Shown one piece after another: positions 1 through 9,908 of a DNA stretch of 64,000 bases. Numbering within the stretch: the first letter of the stretch is position 1; the number at the start of each line of letters is the position of its first letter. The stretch covers positions 109,073,530 through 109,137,529 of the forward strand of contig CM077160.1 of NCBI GenBank assembly GCA_039583875.1, in the 5' to 3' direction. The notes below the pieces were generated by a model. It saw only the letters and a program-made list of their open reading frames with translations. It was not told the origin of the DNA and searched no databases. Made by a program: the position numbers and the translations under genes. The stretch comes from Platanthera guangdongensis (lineage: Eukaryota > Streptophyta > Magnoliopsida > Asparagales > Orchidaceae).

Positions 1-384
1 AATGGAGTACTTCAAGAAGAGGTTTATGTAGAACAACCTCCAGGTTTTATCTCTCCAACTCAACCTTCTTTTGTTTTTAAATTACATAAAGCTCTCTATG
101 GTTTAAAGCAAGCTCCAAGAGCTTGGTATGAGACCTTAGCAAGCTTTCTTTTAGAGCATAAATTTACAAGAGGAACCATAGATAAAACACTTTTCACTAG
201 ACATCATAAGGACCAAATATTATTAGTACAAATATATGTGGATGACATCATTTTTGGGTCTACTGATCCCAAATTGTGCAAGAGGTTTGCTGACCTCATG
301 CATTCTAAATTTGAGATGAGTAGCATGGGTGAGCTTTCCTACTTCCTTGGTCTCCAAGTGAAGCAGCTCCCAGATGGTATCTTC
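1..384 (+). pseudogene. copia-1 pol, reverse transcriptase middle and C-terminal part (5' partial)
   Basis: Frame 1 is open from base 1 and reads copia RT without a stop to the gypsy insertion. Visible motifs are [26 protein letters not shown] and the catalytic YVDD box (bases 235-246), followed by the LGLQVKQLPDGIF segment. RT copies element RNA into cDNA in cytoplasmic particles. The frame is broken exactly after the Phe codon at 382-384 by the gypsy LTR and resumes at 9904. The fragment itself contains no stop, so the damage came from the insertion rather than from age alone. Confidence 0.93.
380..384. repeat. Target-site duplication, left copy (TCTTC) of gypsy-A
   Basis: TCTTC directly precedes the TGTAAC start of the 5' LTR and is repeated at 9904-9908 right after the LTR end GTTACA. 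A 5-bp duplication is standard for gypsy integrases. Confidence 0.95.
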
Positions 385-454
385 TGTAACGCCCCGGAAC
401 TCAAAGGAGCAAAGGGGGACGTTTTGGGCCAGTTTTGGTTTCTGGCTGAAGGCA

Positions 455-1110
455 CACGGCCTGGGACACGGACGTGTCCCAGGGCGTGTCAAGCGTGTGT
501 CGACACTTAGCCGCGAAGTCGTCGAGTTATTCTCGACGATTCGTCGAGAATGGGCACACGGCCTGCGACACGGGCGTGTCGCAGGGCGTGTCGACCCGTG
601 TCGACACTTAGCCGTAAAATCGTCGAGTTATGCTCGACGATTCGTCGAGAATGGGTACACGACCTGCGACACGGGCGTGTCGCAGGGCGTGTCGACCCGT
701 GTCGACGATCGTCAAGGTGAAATCGTCGAGATTCACTCGACGATCGTCGAGTCAAGGAACACGGCCTAGGACACGGGCGTGTCCAAGGCCGTGTCATCGA
801 GTCGTCGATCTTCCCTCGACGAAATGTCCCGTGTACATGGCCTGGGGGCCCAGGCGTGTCACTATGACACGGGCAAGGACACGGGCGTGTCCTAGAACCC
901 GTGCAGTGCTCGGGTTGAAAGCGGGAGAAAATAATGGGGTACACGGCCGGCTACACGGCCGTGTCAGCTGGAACACGGGCGTGTCAGCTCGAACACGGGC
1001 ATGTTCGATACCCGTGTGCGGGTTCAGAAGATTCGATTTTGATGGCGAATGCGGCACACGGCCCTGGACACAAGCGTGTGCCAGGCCATGTTCGGTCCAG
1101 ATTGGGCATT
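455..1110 (+). repeat. Inverted-repeat (hairpin) array in gypsy-A 5' LTR
   Basis: Successive modules combine CACACGGCCTG..GACACGGGCGTGTC..CAGGGCGTGT with CTCGACGA T TCGTCGAG and GTGTCGACAC. Two modules repeat at a spacing of roughly 105 bp (near 495 and 597), and weaker copies follow to about 1105. Each can fold on itself as RNA or as extruded DNA. The 3' LTR carries the same array at about 7670-8310. Confidence 0.85.
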
Positions 1111-1378
1111 TCAGCCCCGAATCAAAGCCGCTCGTTTTCTTAGGTTGAGATCCGACGGCTGGGGTTGGTTCCTGAGAGGATATACTCGGGTTTGACTTAG
1201 AAAATCCTTCACTTTTCACCCTTTTCATCTCTCCAAACCCTTGGAGAAAGAAGAGCTAAGGCAAGAGGAAGAGGAGCTAGATCCGCCATTGGAGGAGCTT
1301 CGGAGCTCCGAATCGCAAGCCGACTCCGGATCCACGGAGGCAACGCAAGTGCGGTGATTTCTATCCGATTACTTTTCG

Positions 1379-1404
1379 ATGGCACCAAAGAGGAATCCAA
1401 GGGT
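1379..1404 (+). promoter_or_regulatory. Putative Gag start codon and 5' splice site inside the LTR
   Basis: ATG at 1379 opens eight codons (MAPKRNPR) ending exactly at AGG^GTAACG (donor GT at 1403-1404). Joined to the acceptor CACTATAG^GTG at 2931/2933, the frame runs straight into gag (MAPKRNPR then VTRSGVG). The same block is present in the 3' LTR (ATG 8593), in the mosaic LTR copies (ATG 42259 on +, 40841 on -) and in the solo LTR (ATG 25507 on -). The encoded peptide varies conservatively (MAPRKNAR, MTPRKNAR, MAPKKISR) and every copy is followed by GTAA. This is my inference; the gag ORF otherwise lacks an upstream ATG in frame. Confidence 0.7.
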
Positions 1405-2932
1405 AACGATCCTCATCTTGAGCTTGAATCGCTCCTTTTCTTAGCATAGGAAGCCCCCTCTCGTGAGTTTGTGGAGAGTTGGAGGTGTTCCTTCGGGTAG
1501 ATATGTAAAGTCCCCGTTGTTTAGAGTCCGTATGCGAGAACGGACATAGGCATTTTGGTTGAAGCCTACCCGGACATGTTAGTCCGGATCGGTGATGTTG
1601 CATTGCATAAGGCCGGAGAAGACTCCGTGCTATTGGGTGTTTTCGGGTTTTCGACGCGGTAGATTGCAGCAGGGAGCCTTGGGGACTAACCCAAAGGTGC
1701 ACCCGGAAAACTGGGCGGACACGAGGTCTTGCCAACTTGGTGGCCTGAGAGCCAACTTGAACATAACTGGGTTATGTGATTTGTGATGGACACGGGACTC
1801 GGTGGAAGTTTGACCCGCGCATATGGCTTAAATTGTCGTTGCGACGTGAGCACGGGTTAGATGGAACCGTACCCGTTCTATGTCGTTCGGTTAAAGAGAC
1901 CTAAAGGCACGTGGCACTTACCGTTGGCATAGAATAGGGTCTTCGGCGGTCGATGGCTTAAATTGACGTGACCAATGCCAGGAAGACAAATTGCTCATAG
2001 GATTAGCCGTTTGTTGGCGGTGGTGAGTCCGGAATGTTGGTGGCTTAAATTGACGCGACATGGACCGGTTCACCGAGAATGTGCCCTGAGTGCACGGGAC
2101 GTGTGGCCGTACGAGCCAACGTCTGTGATGAAATGGCTACGGTTATATGCATTGCTCGCTTGTGCTAATGAAATGCAGGGAAGGAGCATCGCCGCCCCGA
2201 GTTGGGGGCGGGATCGTTATAATTTGGTCAGCATTGCTGACCGTTGCCTTGTTTTGCCACCGTGCGGTGGTTTGTTGCTTGCAGGTGCAGCTGGACCAAG
2301 CGGTCAATAGCGGGCTAAAGCCCTTTTTGCGAAGCTGGCCCTCGAAGGCCCGAATGGAAATGTTTTCTATTTTATTCATGTATGGCCGGCCTGCGTGCCG
2401 AGGTTGGTAAATCATGTAACAGACAAGTGAAACTTTTTGTAAGGCCTTAAGGCCGATTTTGAGTATTTTGTATACATTCCTAAATGTTGTATTAGTGGAC
2501 ATTCGTGCTCTTATGCTGGGTTCTTGTTTACAACTTATTTAAACTGCTTCCGCTAGAATGCTCTGTGTAGGACGTTGAGATTGGTTGGATGGTTTCCATA
2601 CGTAACCACCCGGTCTGTCTGTGGTATATGGCGTCGGGCCCCGGCCGGACCTACTGCTATATGCTATGCGACGGATAGGGGGTGTTACAATTTGGTATCA
2701 GAGGGAGGTTTCGATCCTCCGACCTGTGGGTTATGGGCCCACCACGCTTCCGCTGCGCGAATTCTTTTTAAGGGGTGGTGAGCACATTGTGTGCGTCATC
2801 GTTATAACAGTAAAAAGAACCCATGAATGTCCACTTAGGAATGAAAATACTCGTGTTTGAGGAACCTGCGTGTTCCTATAATTGCTGTTTGCAATTTATT
2901 TGGTCGCTTAACGGTGTTTTGTACCACTATAG
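1403..2932 (+). other. Predicted intron 1 of gypsy-A (LTR to gag, spans the PBS)
   Basis: GT at 1403 and AG at 2931-2932 bound 1530 nt that include the LTR 3' part and the primer-binding site. Splicing is phase 0. The acceptor context (ACGGTGTTTTGTACCACTAT-AG) is conserved in the gag copy at 39180-39212. A spliced RNA would be translated but could not be primed, because the primer site is removed, so spliced and unspliced RNAs would have separate roles. Confidence 0.6.
2693..2758 (-). other. Primer-binding site extended into a 66-nt initiator tRNA-Met complement
   Basis: TGGTATCAGAG begins three bases after the LTR, the usual initiator-Met primer site. The match continues far past 18 nt. Read on the minus strand it gives the D arm (GCGC AGCGGAA), the anticodon arm GTGGG CCCATAA CCCAC with anticodon CAU, variable loop AGGTC, T arm GGAGG ATCGAAA CCTCC, and acceptor strand CTCTGAT A CCA. 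Compared with the plant initiator tRNA as I remember it, only the T stem differs (CCAGG/CCTGG became GGAGG/CCTCC), and the changes keep pairing. The 3' CCA shows origin from a mature tRNA copy. The first acceptor strand is missing, so it is not a working tRNA gene. Confidence 0.85.
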
Positions 2933-4087
2933 GTGACCCGAAGTGGTGTTGGGCCGTCAGAACGCCGAGTTTTTGAGGCAAGTAGTGCACCGGAAGTTGC
3001 TCCCGCAACACCTTTGTCGGCTGAAAATATAAGATTGGTGGCTGAAGCGGTGTTGGCCGTGATCAATGCACAGCCTGGGAGGCAAGCGCAGCAGCCCGCT
3101 CCTGTGATGGAGCAAGTACCTCTGCAAGAGGCGGAGCCGAGGAGGGTGGAGCAAGTGGTTGCGGAACCAATAGTGCCAAGGAGGGCAACTGAGAGGCAGT
3201 TGAAGCATGTAATGAGCTTTAACCCTCCGTTATTCTCGGGGTTGGGAACCCCATCTCAGGCTGAAGACTGGCTCTCTAGGGTGAAGAGAGTCATGACAGC
3301 GACGGAGACGGAGGAGTGGCAGATGACCACCATCGCTACGTTCCTGCTGGACGGTGAAGCGAGGATGTGGTGGGAAGGTTTGGAGCTGCATCACCTGAGA
3401 GGTAGACAACTGATAGACATTCCGATGGAAGAGTTCTCGGAATTGTTCTTGGCAAGATACCTCCCTTCGACTCAGAGGATTTCAATGGAGAATGAATTCC
3501 TGAAGTTGGTGCAGGGTGAGAGAAGCGTGGATGAATATCTCCACGAGTTTACGCGGTTGAGTCGTTATGCTAGCTCCACCATCATGGATGAGGAGCGCAA
3601 GACTAATCGTTTTTATGAAGGCTTGAGGGATGAGCTGAGATTGTTACTGTCGGGGCCAATGACGCAGGGTTTCTTAACCTTGGTCAATACTGCCCAGTCC
3701 TTGGAGAAGGACATGAAGAGTGTGCAAGCGAAGAAAAGCTTGAGTGAAAAGAAATCTGAGTTCAGAGTGCCGACTGCTTCAAAGTCCGGCTATCGGAGGG
3801 CTTTCAAGAAGCATAGGACTTCGGGTCCAGCTCCTTCTGGCGCTTCTGGGGCGACTACGGGTCGGACCCCGGGTGCGTGTTTTACATGTGGAAAGACGGG
3901 GCATTTCGCCCGTGATTGTTGGAGCGGACGTCCTAAGTCCGAGAGGAGGCCAGGAGCTACTTATGAAGAGAAGGGAAAGGCGGTGGAGTCGACCGCATCC
4001 CACTATGCTCCGGCCCAACCAAGGGTCTACAATCTTGGCCAACAGGAGGCCATTAAACAAGCTGACGTGGTGACAGGTACGGTTTAA
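2933..4087 (+). CDS. gag: gypsy-A Gag (exon 2 of the predicted spliced gag-pol)
   Basis: A 385-codon open frame encodes the capsid/nucleocapsid polyprotein that packages element RNA. The first in-frame triplet here is GTG, a valine codon at the predicted exon boundary, so the real start is probably the LTR ATG at 1379. The Retrotrans_gag-type core reads FSGLGTPSQAEDWLSRVKRVM, EARMWWEGLE and FYEGLRDELRLLL (about residues 95-245). A CCHC zinc knuckle, CFTCGKTGHFARDC, lies at about residues 318-331 (near bases 3885-3925). A closely related gag fragment at 39213-40018 supports the frame. The last codons before the TAA are probably intronic: the donor GT is at 4077. Confidence 0.9.
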   Translation: MTRSGVGPSERRVFEASSAPEVAPATPLSAENIRLVAEAVLAVINAQPGRQAQQPAPVMEQVPLQEAEPRRVEQVVAEPIVPRRATERQLKHVMSFNPPLFSGLGTPSQAEDWLSRVKRVMTATETEEWQMTTIATFLLDGEARMWWEGLELHHLRGRQLIDIPMEEFSELFLARYLPSTQRISMENEFLKLVQGERSVDEYLHEFTRLSRYASSTIMDEERKTNRFYEGLRDELRLLLSGPMTQGFLTLVNTAQSLEKDMKSVQAKKSLSEKKSEFRVPTASKSGYRRAFKKHRTSGPAPSGASGATTGRTPGACFTCGKTGHFARDCWSGRPKSERRPGATYEEKGKAVESTASHYAPAQPRVYNLGQQEAIKQADVVTGTV

Positions 4088-4152
4088 TTTATAGCAAGTC
4101 AATTCCTTTATATGCTTGTTATGCACATGTTACCTTACCACTGCTTGTTTAG
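4077..4152 (+). other. Predicted 76-nt intron 2 joining gag to protease
   Basis: GTACGG at 4077 and a pyrimidine-rich TGCTTGTTTAG at 4142-4152 bound an AT-rich 76-nt segment containing the gag stop. Removing it fuses VVTG of gag to [21 protein letters not shown] of protease in one frame, which matches the unbroken VVTG-T-I-L gag/protease junction known for this family in other plants. 76 nt is near the lower limit of plant intron size. A remnant at the same codon is visible in the old gypsy element at about 34070-34125 on the minus strand. Confidence 0.7.
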
Positions 4153-7100
4153 GATTCGTATTGATTTGTGAAAATCCGGCACGAGCACTCTTCGATACGG
4201 GAGCTTCACACTCCTTCTTGTCCGAAGGATTTATATCACGCATTGGAGTCCCTTCTTCGATGGCGAAGGATAAGTTGGATGTGTTGTTGCCCAATGGGTG
4301 TTCGATGCGAGCGGTTAGGATCTGCGATGTTAAGATTCGTATTGGGGAGCAGGAGTTCGACCTGCGGGCGTCTTTACTTCCGTTAGTGGAGTTCGACGTC
4401 ATATTTGGCATGGACTGGCTCTCGGAGCAGCAGGCCCATATAGATTGCGGTAGCAAGGAAGTCAAGCTGGGAGCAAGTCGTGAGACGACTTTTACGGGCT
4501 TAAAGGGGTCGAGCAAGACGTTGATGTCTGCTCTTCAGGTGGTGAAGGCGGTTCGTGCCGGAGCAGAACTGTTCTTTACACTTGTGGAGGTTGCAAAGCC
4601 GAAGCCCGCTTTGGATTGTATTTCAGTGGTATCGGAATACCCTGATGTGTTCCCCGCGGATCTTCCTGGAGCCCCGCCTCAACGGGAGATAGATTTTACG
4701 ATCGAGCTAGTGCCAGGTGCAAAGCCTGTGTCACGATCTCCGTATCGGCTAGCGCCTAAGGAAATGGCGGAGCTGAAAGTTCAATTGCAAGAGTTGTTGG
4801 AGCAAGGTTATGTGCGCCCGAGTTCTTCGCCTTGGAGCGCACCGGTCCTCTTTGTTAAGAAGAAGGACGGAAGCTTGAGATTATGTATTGATTATCGGGA
4901 GCTAAACAAGCTGACTGAGAAGAATAAGTACCCGATCCCTAGGATTGATGATCTCTTTGATCAGTTAGTCGGGTCGACGGTGTACTCGAAGTTAGATCTC
5001 AAGTCTGGGTACTATCAGCTGCGGATAAGGGAGAGTGATATCCCGAAGACAGCGTTTAGTACGAGATACGGGCATTATGAGTTTACGGTCATGCCGTTTG
5101 GGCTGACTAATGCGCCGTCAGTATTCATGGATTTGATGAACAGGACGTTCAGGGAGTACTTGGACCATTTCGTGATCGTCTTCATCGACGATATTTTGGT
5201 GTACTCGCAAAGTGAGGAAGATCACTTCAAGCATCTTCATTTGGTGTTGGAGACGCTAAGGAGAAACCAGTTGTATGCCAAGTTCTCGAAGTGCGAGTTT
5301 TGGCTATCCTCAGTAGCGTTCCTCGGGCATATAGTGAGTGGAGAGGGTATTGCTGTGGATCCGGCGAAGATTGTTGCGATACGGGAGTGGCCTGAGCTTG
5401 CTACGGTAGCAGAAGTCCGGAGCTTTTTGGGGCTTGCCGGTTATTATAGGCGCTTCGTAGAGAACTTCTCGCGGATAGCGCTACCTCTCACTACTTTGAC
5501 GAGGAAGGAGCATAAGTTCGTTTGGACGCCGGAGTGCGCGCGAGCTTTTGAGGAACTGAAGTGTCGGTTGACCACGGCGCCTGTGCTGAGTTCGCCGGTT
5601 GGAACCGAAGGCTATGAGATATATAGCGATGCTTCGGGCAGCGGTTTGGGTTGCGTGCTATTGCAGCACGGCAGCGTGATAGCTTATGGCTCGAGACAGC
5701 TAAAAGTGCACGAGAGGAATTATCCGGTCCATGACTTGGAGTTGGCGGCCGTGATTTTTGCCTTGAAGCTGTGGAGACACTATTTGTACGGTGTGAAGAT
5801 TGATATCTACACCGATCACAAGAGCCTAAAGTACCTGATTGATCAGAAAGATCTGAATATGCGGCAGCGTAGATGGATGGAGTTCTTAGGGGACTATACA
5901 TTCAAGATCCACTACGTGCCTGGCAAAGGGAATGCGGTTGCGGACGCATTGAGTCGCCGAGCCCCAGCTCAAGCCAATTGGCTATCGGTGTATGACGAGC
6001 GGTTGGTGCGGGAGTTGGAGGCGTTGGAGATTGTTTGTGTGGATAAGCAAGCAAGTGCTGAAGCAGTTCTGAATTGGACTGAAGTCCAATATGACCTGGC
6101 TGATCGGATTCGGCAGGCTTTGGATATGGATGCTCATATGAAGCAGTTCATGATAGAGGCTCTGGATGGGTCAAATTCCCAATTCGTCGTGGAGGACGGA
6201 TTGCTGTGGAAAGACGGTCGTCTGTGCGTCCCAAGTGTGGGCAATTTACGGGTGGAGTTGTTGTACGAGGCACACCATACCAAGTACTCGATTCACCCGG
6301 GGAGCACAAAGATGTACCGCGACGTCAAGAAACTGTTTTGGTGGCCGGGTTTGAAAAAGGATGTGGCGCTATACGTAGCGAAGTGCCAAACCTGCGCCTT
6401 GGTAAAGGCGGAGTGCCAAAAGCCGGGAGGATTTCTTAAGTCCTTGCCTATTCCGGAGTGGAAATTCGACGACATCTCTATGGACTTTGTGCATGGTTTG
6501 CCAAGGTCGCAGAAGGGGAACGACGCCATTTGGGTGGTGGTCGATCGATTAACGAAGGTGTCGCATTTTATTCCGCATAGGAAGGATGATCCGGTGGAGA
6601 AGCTGGCAAAGCTATTATGTGGATAACATAGTACGGCTTCATGGTGTGCCCCGCAGCATCGTGAGTGACCGGGATGGGCGGTTCACGTCCAATGATTGGA
6701 GGCTGGTGCAGCAAATGTTGGGAACAAAGCTGAAGTTTAGCACAGCCTTCCATCCCGCAAACGGATGGGCAGACCGAGAGGGTCAATAGAACCATGGAAG
6801 ACATGCTTCGCATGTGTGTCTTGGACTTTGGAAAGCAATGGGAGGACCACCTTTATTTGGTGGAGTTCGCATACAACAACAGCTACCAAGCAAGTATTCA
6901 GATGGCGCCTTTCGAGGCCCTATATGGTAGAAGATGTCGCACGCCGTTGTCTTGGTTAGAAACGGGCGAGTCGAAGTTGTATAAGCGATCGGAAGTGGAT
7001 GATGCTACTTCTTTGGTGAGAACCATTCGGGAGAGGTTGCTCATCGCTCAGGATCCGGCAAGCAAAGTACTATAATGCCAAGCACAGGAACGTGGAGTTC

Positions 7101-7586
7101 GCTGTGGGTGATTATGTGTACCTAAAGATCAAGCCGTTCAAGGGTGTCTCGCGGGTGCGACGGTTGAAAAAGCTAAGCCCGAGGTACCTTGGACCGTTTG
7201 AGGTTCTGGAGCGAGTTGGAGAAGCGGCCTATAGGTTGAAGCTTTCGGTGGAGCTAAGTGGTTTACACGATGTGTTCCACATTTCGGTGCTTCGGAAGGC
7301 GGTGCAAGAGCCTACGCAAGTGATCGCGGTCGATCAAGTGCCGGTGGATAGTGGGCTAACGACAAAGGTCAAGCCCGTGCGGATTGAGGACTCGGAGGTC
7401 AAGCGGCTACGCAATAAAGAGATCAGGATGGTCAAAGTCCGGTGGGACAATTGCGGTCGTGAGGAGCTCTCTTGGGAGCGAGAGCAGACTATGCTTGACG
7501 AGTATCCGGAGTTGTTCCGCTCAGGTACAAATGTTGGTTTTTGTATATCTTTCCTTTATGTAATTTCGTGGGCGAAATTCTTTTAA
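4153..7586 (+). pseudogene. pol: gypsy-A Pol: protease, RT, RNase H, integrase, chromodomain (three frameshifts)
   Basis: Protease active site DTGASHS starts at 4194. RT spans about 4640-5450 with FIDD at 5181-5192 and the [11 protein letters not shown] motif near 4880. RNase H follows ([15 protein letters not shown] near 5617; TDHKSLKYL near 5813). Integrase has the HHCC zinc finger (HH near 6272, CQTCAL near 6390), catalytic D near 6481, SDRDGRFTS near 6665, and the E region just before 6790. The C terminus carries a chromodomain-like segment (about 7375-7530). The frame shifts at 6615-6616 (TT), 6759-6761 (AAA) and 7055-7056 (CC). Each is one extra base in a homopolymer, and removing one base in each would make the reading frame continuous. 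Apart from these, I see no internal stop. Confidence 0.93.
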
Positions 7587-7598
7587 GAGGGGGAGAGT
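7585..7598 (+). promoter_or_regulatory. Polypurine tract of gypsy-A
   Basis: AAGAGGGGGAGAGT lies directly against the TGTAAC start of the 3' LTR, where plus-strand cDNA synthesis is primed. A copy, AAGAGGGAGAGAGC, precedes the LTR at 41463. Confidence 0.9.
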
Positions 7599-9903
7599 TG
7601 TAACGCCCCGAACTCAAAGGAGCAAAGGGGGACGTTTTGGGCCAGTTTTGGTTTCTGGCTGAAGGCACACGGCCTGGGACACGGGCGTGTCCCAGGGCGT
7701 GTCAAGCGTGTGTCGACACTTAGCCGCGAAGTCGTCGAGTTATTCTCGACGATTCGTCGAGAATGGGCACACGGCCTGCGACACGGGCGTGTCGCAGGGC
7801 GTGTCGACCCGTGTCGACACTTAGCCGTAAAATCGTCGAGTTATGCTCGACGATTCGTCGAGAATGGGCACACGGCCTGCGACACGGGCGTGTCGCAGGG
7901 CGTGTCGACCCGTGTCGACGATCGTCAAGGTGAAATCGTCGAGATTCACTCGACGATCGTCGAGACAAGGCACACGGCCTAGGACACGGGCGTGTCCAAG
8001 GCCGTGTCATCGAGTCGTCGATCTTCCCTCGACGAAATGTCCCGTGTACACGGCCTGGGGGCCCAGGCGTGTCACTATGACACGGGCAAGGACACGGGCG
8101 TGTCCTAGAACCCGTGCAGTGCTCAGGGTTGAAAGCGGGAGAAAATCATGGGGTACACGGCCGGCTACACGGCCGTGTCAGCTGGAACACGGGCGTGTCA
8201 GCTCGAACACGGGCGTGTTCGATACCCGTGTGCGGGTTCAGAAGATTCGATTTTGACGGCGAATGCGGCACACGGCCCTGGACACGGGCGTGTGCCAGGC
8301 CGTGTTCGGTCCAGATTGGGCATTTCAGCCCCGAATCAAAGCCGCTCGTTTTCTTAGGTTGAGATCCGACGGCTGGGGTTGGTTCCTGAGAGGATATACT
8401 CGGGTTTGACTTAGAAAATCCTTCACTTTTCACCCTTTTCATCTCTCCAAACCCTTGGAGAAAGAAGAGCTAAGGCAAGAGGAAGAGGAGCTAGATCCGC
8501 CATTGGAGGAGCTTCGGAGCTCCGAATCGCAAGCCGACTCCGGATCCACGGAGGCAACGCAAGTGCGGTGATTTCTATCCGATTACTTTTCGATGGCGCC
8601 AAAGAGGAATCCAAGGGTAACGATCCTCATCTTGAGCTTGAATCGCTCCTTTTCTTAGCATAGGAAGACCCCTCTCGCGAGTTTGCGGAGAGTTGGAGGC
8701 GTTCCTTCGGGTAGATATGTAAAGTCCCCGTTGTTTAGAGTCCGTATGCGAGAACGGACATAGGCATTTTGGTTGAAGCCTACCCGGACATGTTAGTCCG
8801 GATCGGTGATGTTGCATTGCATAAGGCCGGAGAAGACTCCGTGCTATTGGGTGTTTTCGGGTTTTCTACGCGGTAGATTGCAGCAGGGAGCCTTGGGGAC
8901 TAACCCAAAGGTGCACCCGGAAAACTGGGCGGACACGAGGTCTTGCCAACTTGGTGGCCTGAGAGCCAACTTGAACATAACTGGGTTATGTGATTTGTGA
9001 TGGACATGGGACTCGGTGGAAGTTTGACCCGCGCATATGGCTTAAATTGTCGTTGCGACGTGAGCACGGGTTAGATGGAACCGTACCCGTTCTATGTCGT
9101 TCGGTTAAAGAGACCTAAAGGCACGTGGCACTTACCGTTGGCATAGAATAGGGTCTTCGGCGGTCGATGGCTTAAATTGACGTGACCAATGCCAGGAAGA
9201 CAAATTGCTCATAGGATTAGCCGTCTGTTGGCGGTGGTGAGTCCGGAATGTTGGTGGCTTAAATTGACGCGACATGGACCGGTTCACCGAGAATGTGCCC
9301 TGAGTGCACGGGACGTGTGGCCGTACGAGCCAACGTCTGTGATGAAATGGCTATGGTTATATGCATTGCTCGCTTGTGCTAATGAAATGCAGGGAAGGAG
9401 CATCGCCGCCCCGAGTTGGGGGCGGGATCGTTATAATTTGGTCAGCATTGCTGACCGTTGCCTTGTTTTGCCACCGTGCGGTGGTTTGTTGCTTGCAGGT
9501 GCAGCTGGACCAAGCGGTCAATAGCGGGCTAAAGCCCTTTTTGCGAAGCTGGCCCTCGAAGGCCCGAATGGAAATGTTTTCTATTTTATTCATGTATGGC
9601 CGGCCTGCGTGCCGAGGTTGGTAAATCATGTAACAGACAAGTGAAACTTTTTGTAAGGCCTTAAGGCCGATTTTGAGTATTTTGTATACATTCCTAAATG
9701 TTGTATTAGTGGACATTCGTGCTCTTATGCTGGGTTCTTGTTTACAACTTATTTAAACTGCTTCCGCTAGAATGCTCTGTATAGGACGTTAAGATTGGTT
9801 GGATGGTTTCCATACGTAACCACCCGGTCTGTCTGTGGTATATGGCGTCGGGCCCCGGCCGGACCTACTGCTATATACTATGCGACGGATAGGGGGTGTT
9901 ACA
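7599..9903 (+). repeat. 3' LTR of gypsy-A (2305 bp)
   Basis: Near-identical to 385-2689. Differences are mostly transitions, and at most of them the 5' LTR has TG or CA where this copy keeps CG, consistent with decay of methylated cytosine. It includes the same hairpin array (about 7670-8310) and the same ATG-plus-donor block (8593-8618). Confidence 0.95.
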
Positions 9904-9908
9904 TCTTC
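9904..9908. repeat. Target-site duplication, right copy (TCTTC) of gypsy-A
   Basis: It pairs with 380-384. Joining the flanks through one copy restores the copia RT frame (GIF then LSQAKYAKELI). Confidence 0.95.

Larger units (their letters stand above)
385..2689 (+). repeat. 5' LTR of gypsy-A (2305 bp)
   Basis: It starts TGTAACGCCCC and ends GGTGTTACA, giving inverted termini TGTAAC/GTTACA, and is matched along its length by 7599-9903. The first 600 bases are dominated by inverted repeats built from ACACGG, GGGCGTGTC, TCGTCGA and GTGTCGACAC. Around 1379 lies a conserved start codon followed by a splice donor. I could not place a convincing TATA box. Small ORFs along the LTR on both strands are by-products of the GC-rich repeats and show no coding conservation. 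Confidence 0.95.
385..9903 (+). mobile_element. gypsy-A: near full-length Tekay-like Ty3/gypsy chromovirus
   Basis: The order is 5' LTR (385-2689), primer-binding site (2693), gag (2933-4087), protease-RT-RNase H-integrase-chromodomain (4153-7586), polypurine tract and 3' LTR (7599-9903), with TSD TCTTC. The gypsy order (integrase after RNase H) and a C-terminal chromodomain-like stretch near LRNKEIRMVKVRW place it among chromoviruses, most like Tekay/Del. The LTRs are both 2305 bp and differ at about 26 positions by my count (about 1.1 %), so insertion is recent. Gag is intact. Pol has three single-base frameshifts, all in short homopolymers, which may be assembly errors. gag and pol appear to be joined by splicing (see the intron entries). 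Confidence 0.95.

Noticed and set aside
223..1228. Several Arg/Pro/Cys-rich ORFs on both strands of the gypsy-A 5' LTR (repeated at 7710-8442)
   Set aside because: They are translations of the GC-rich hairpin array. All six frames are open to a similar degree and the copies differ without codon bias.
1975..2502. 111- and 119-codon ORFs in the 3' part of the gypsy-A LTR, identical in both LTRs
   Set aside because: Identity only reflects the recent LTR duplication. No domain; the equivalent region in the older LTRs is not open.
2693..2758. A functional minus-strand tRNA-Met gene
   Set aside because: The 5' acceptor strand is missing, CCA is encoded, and the position exactly after the LTR fits a primer-binding site.
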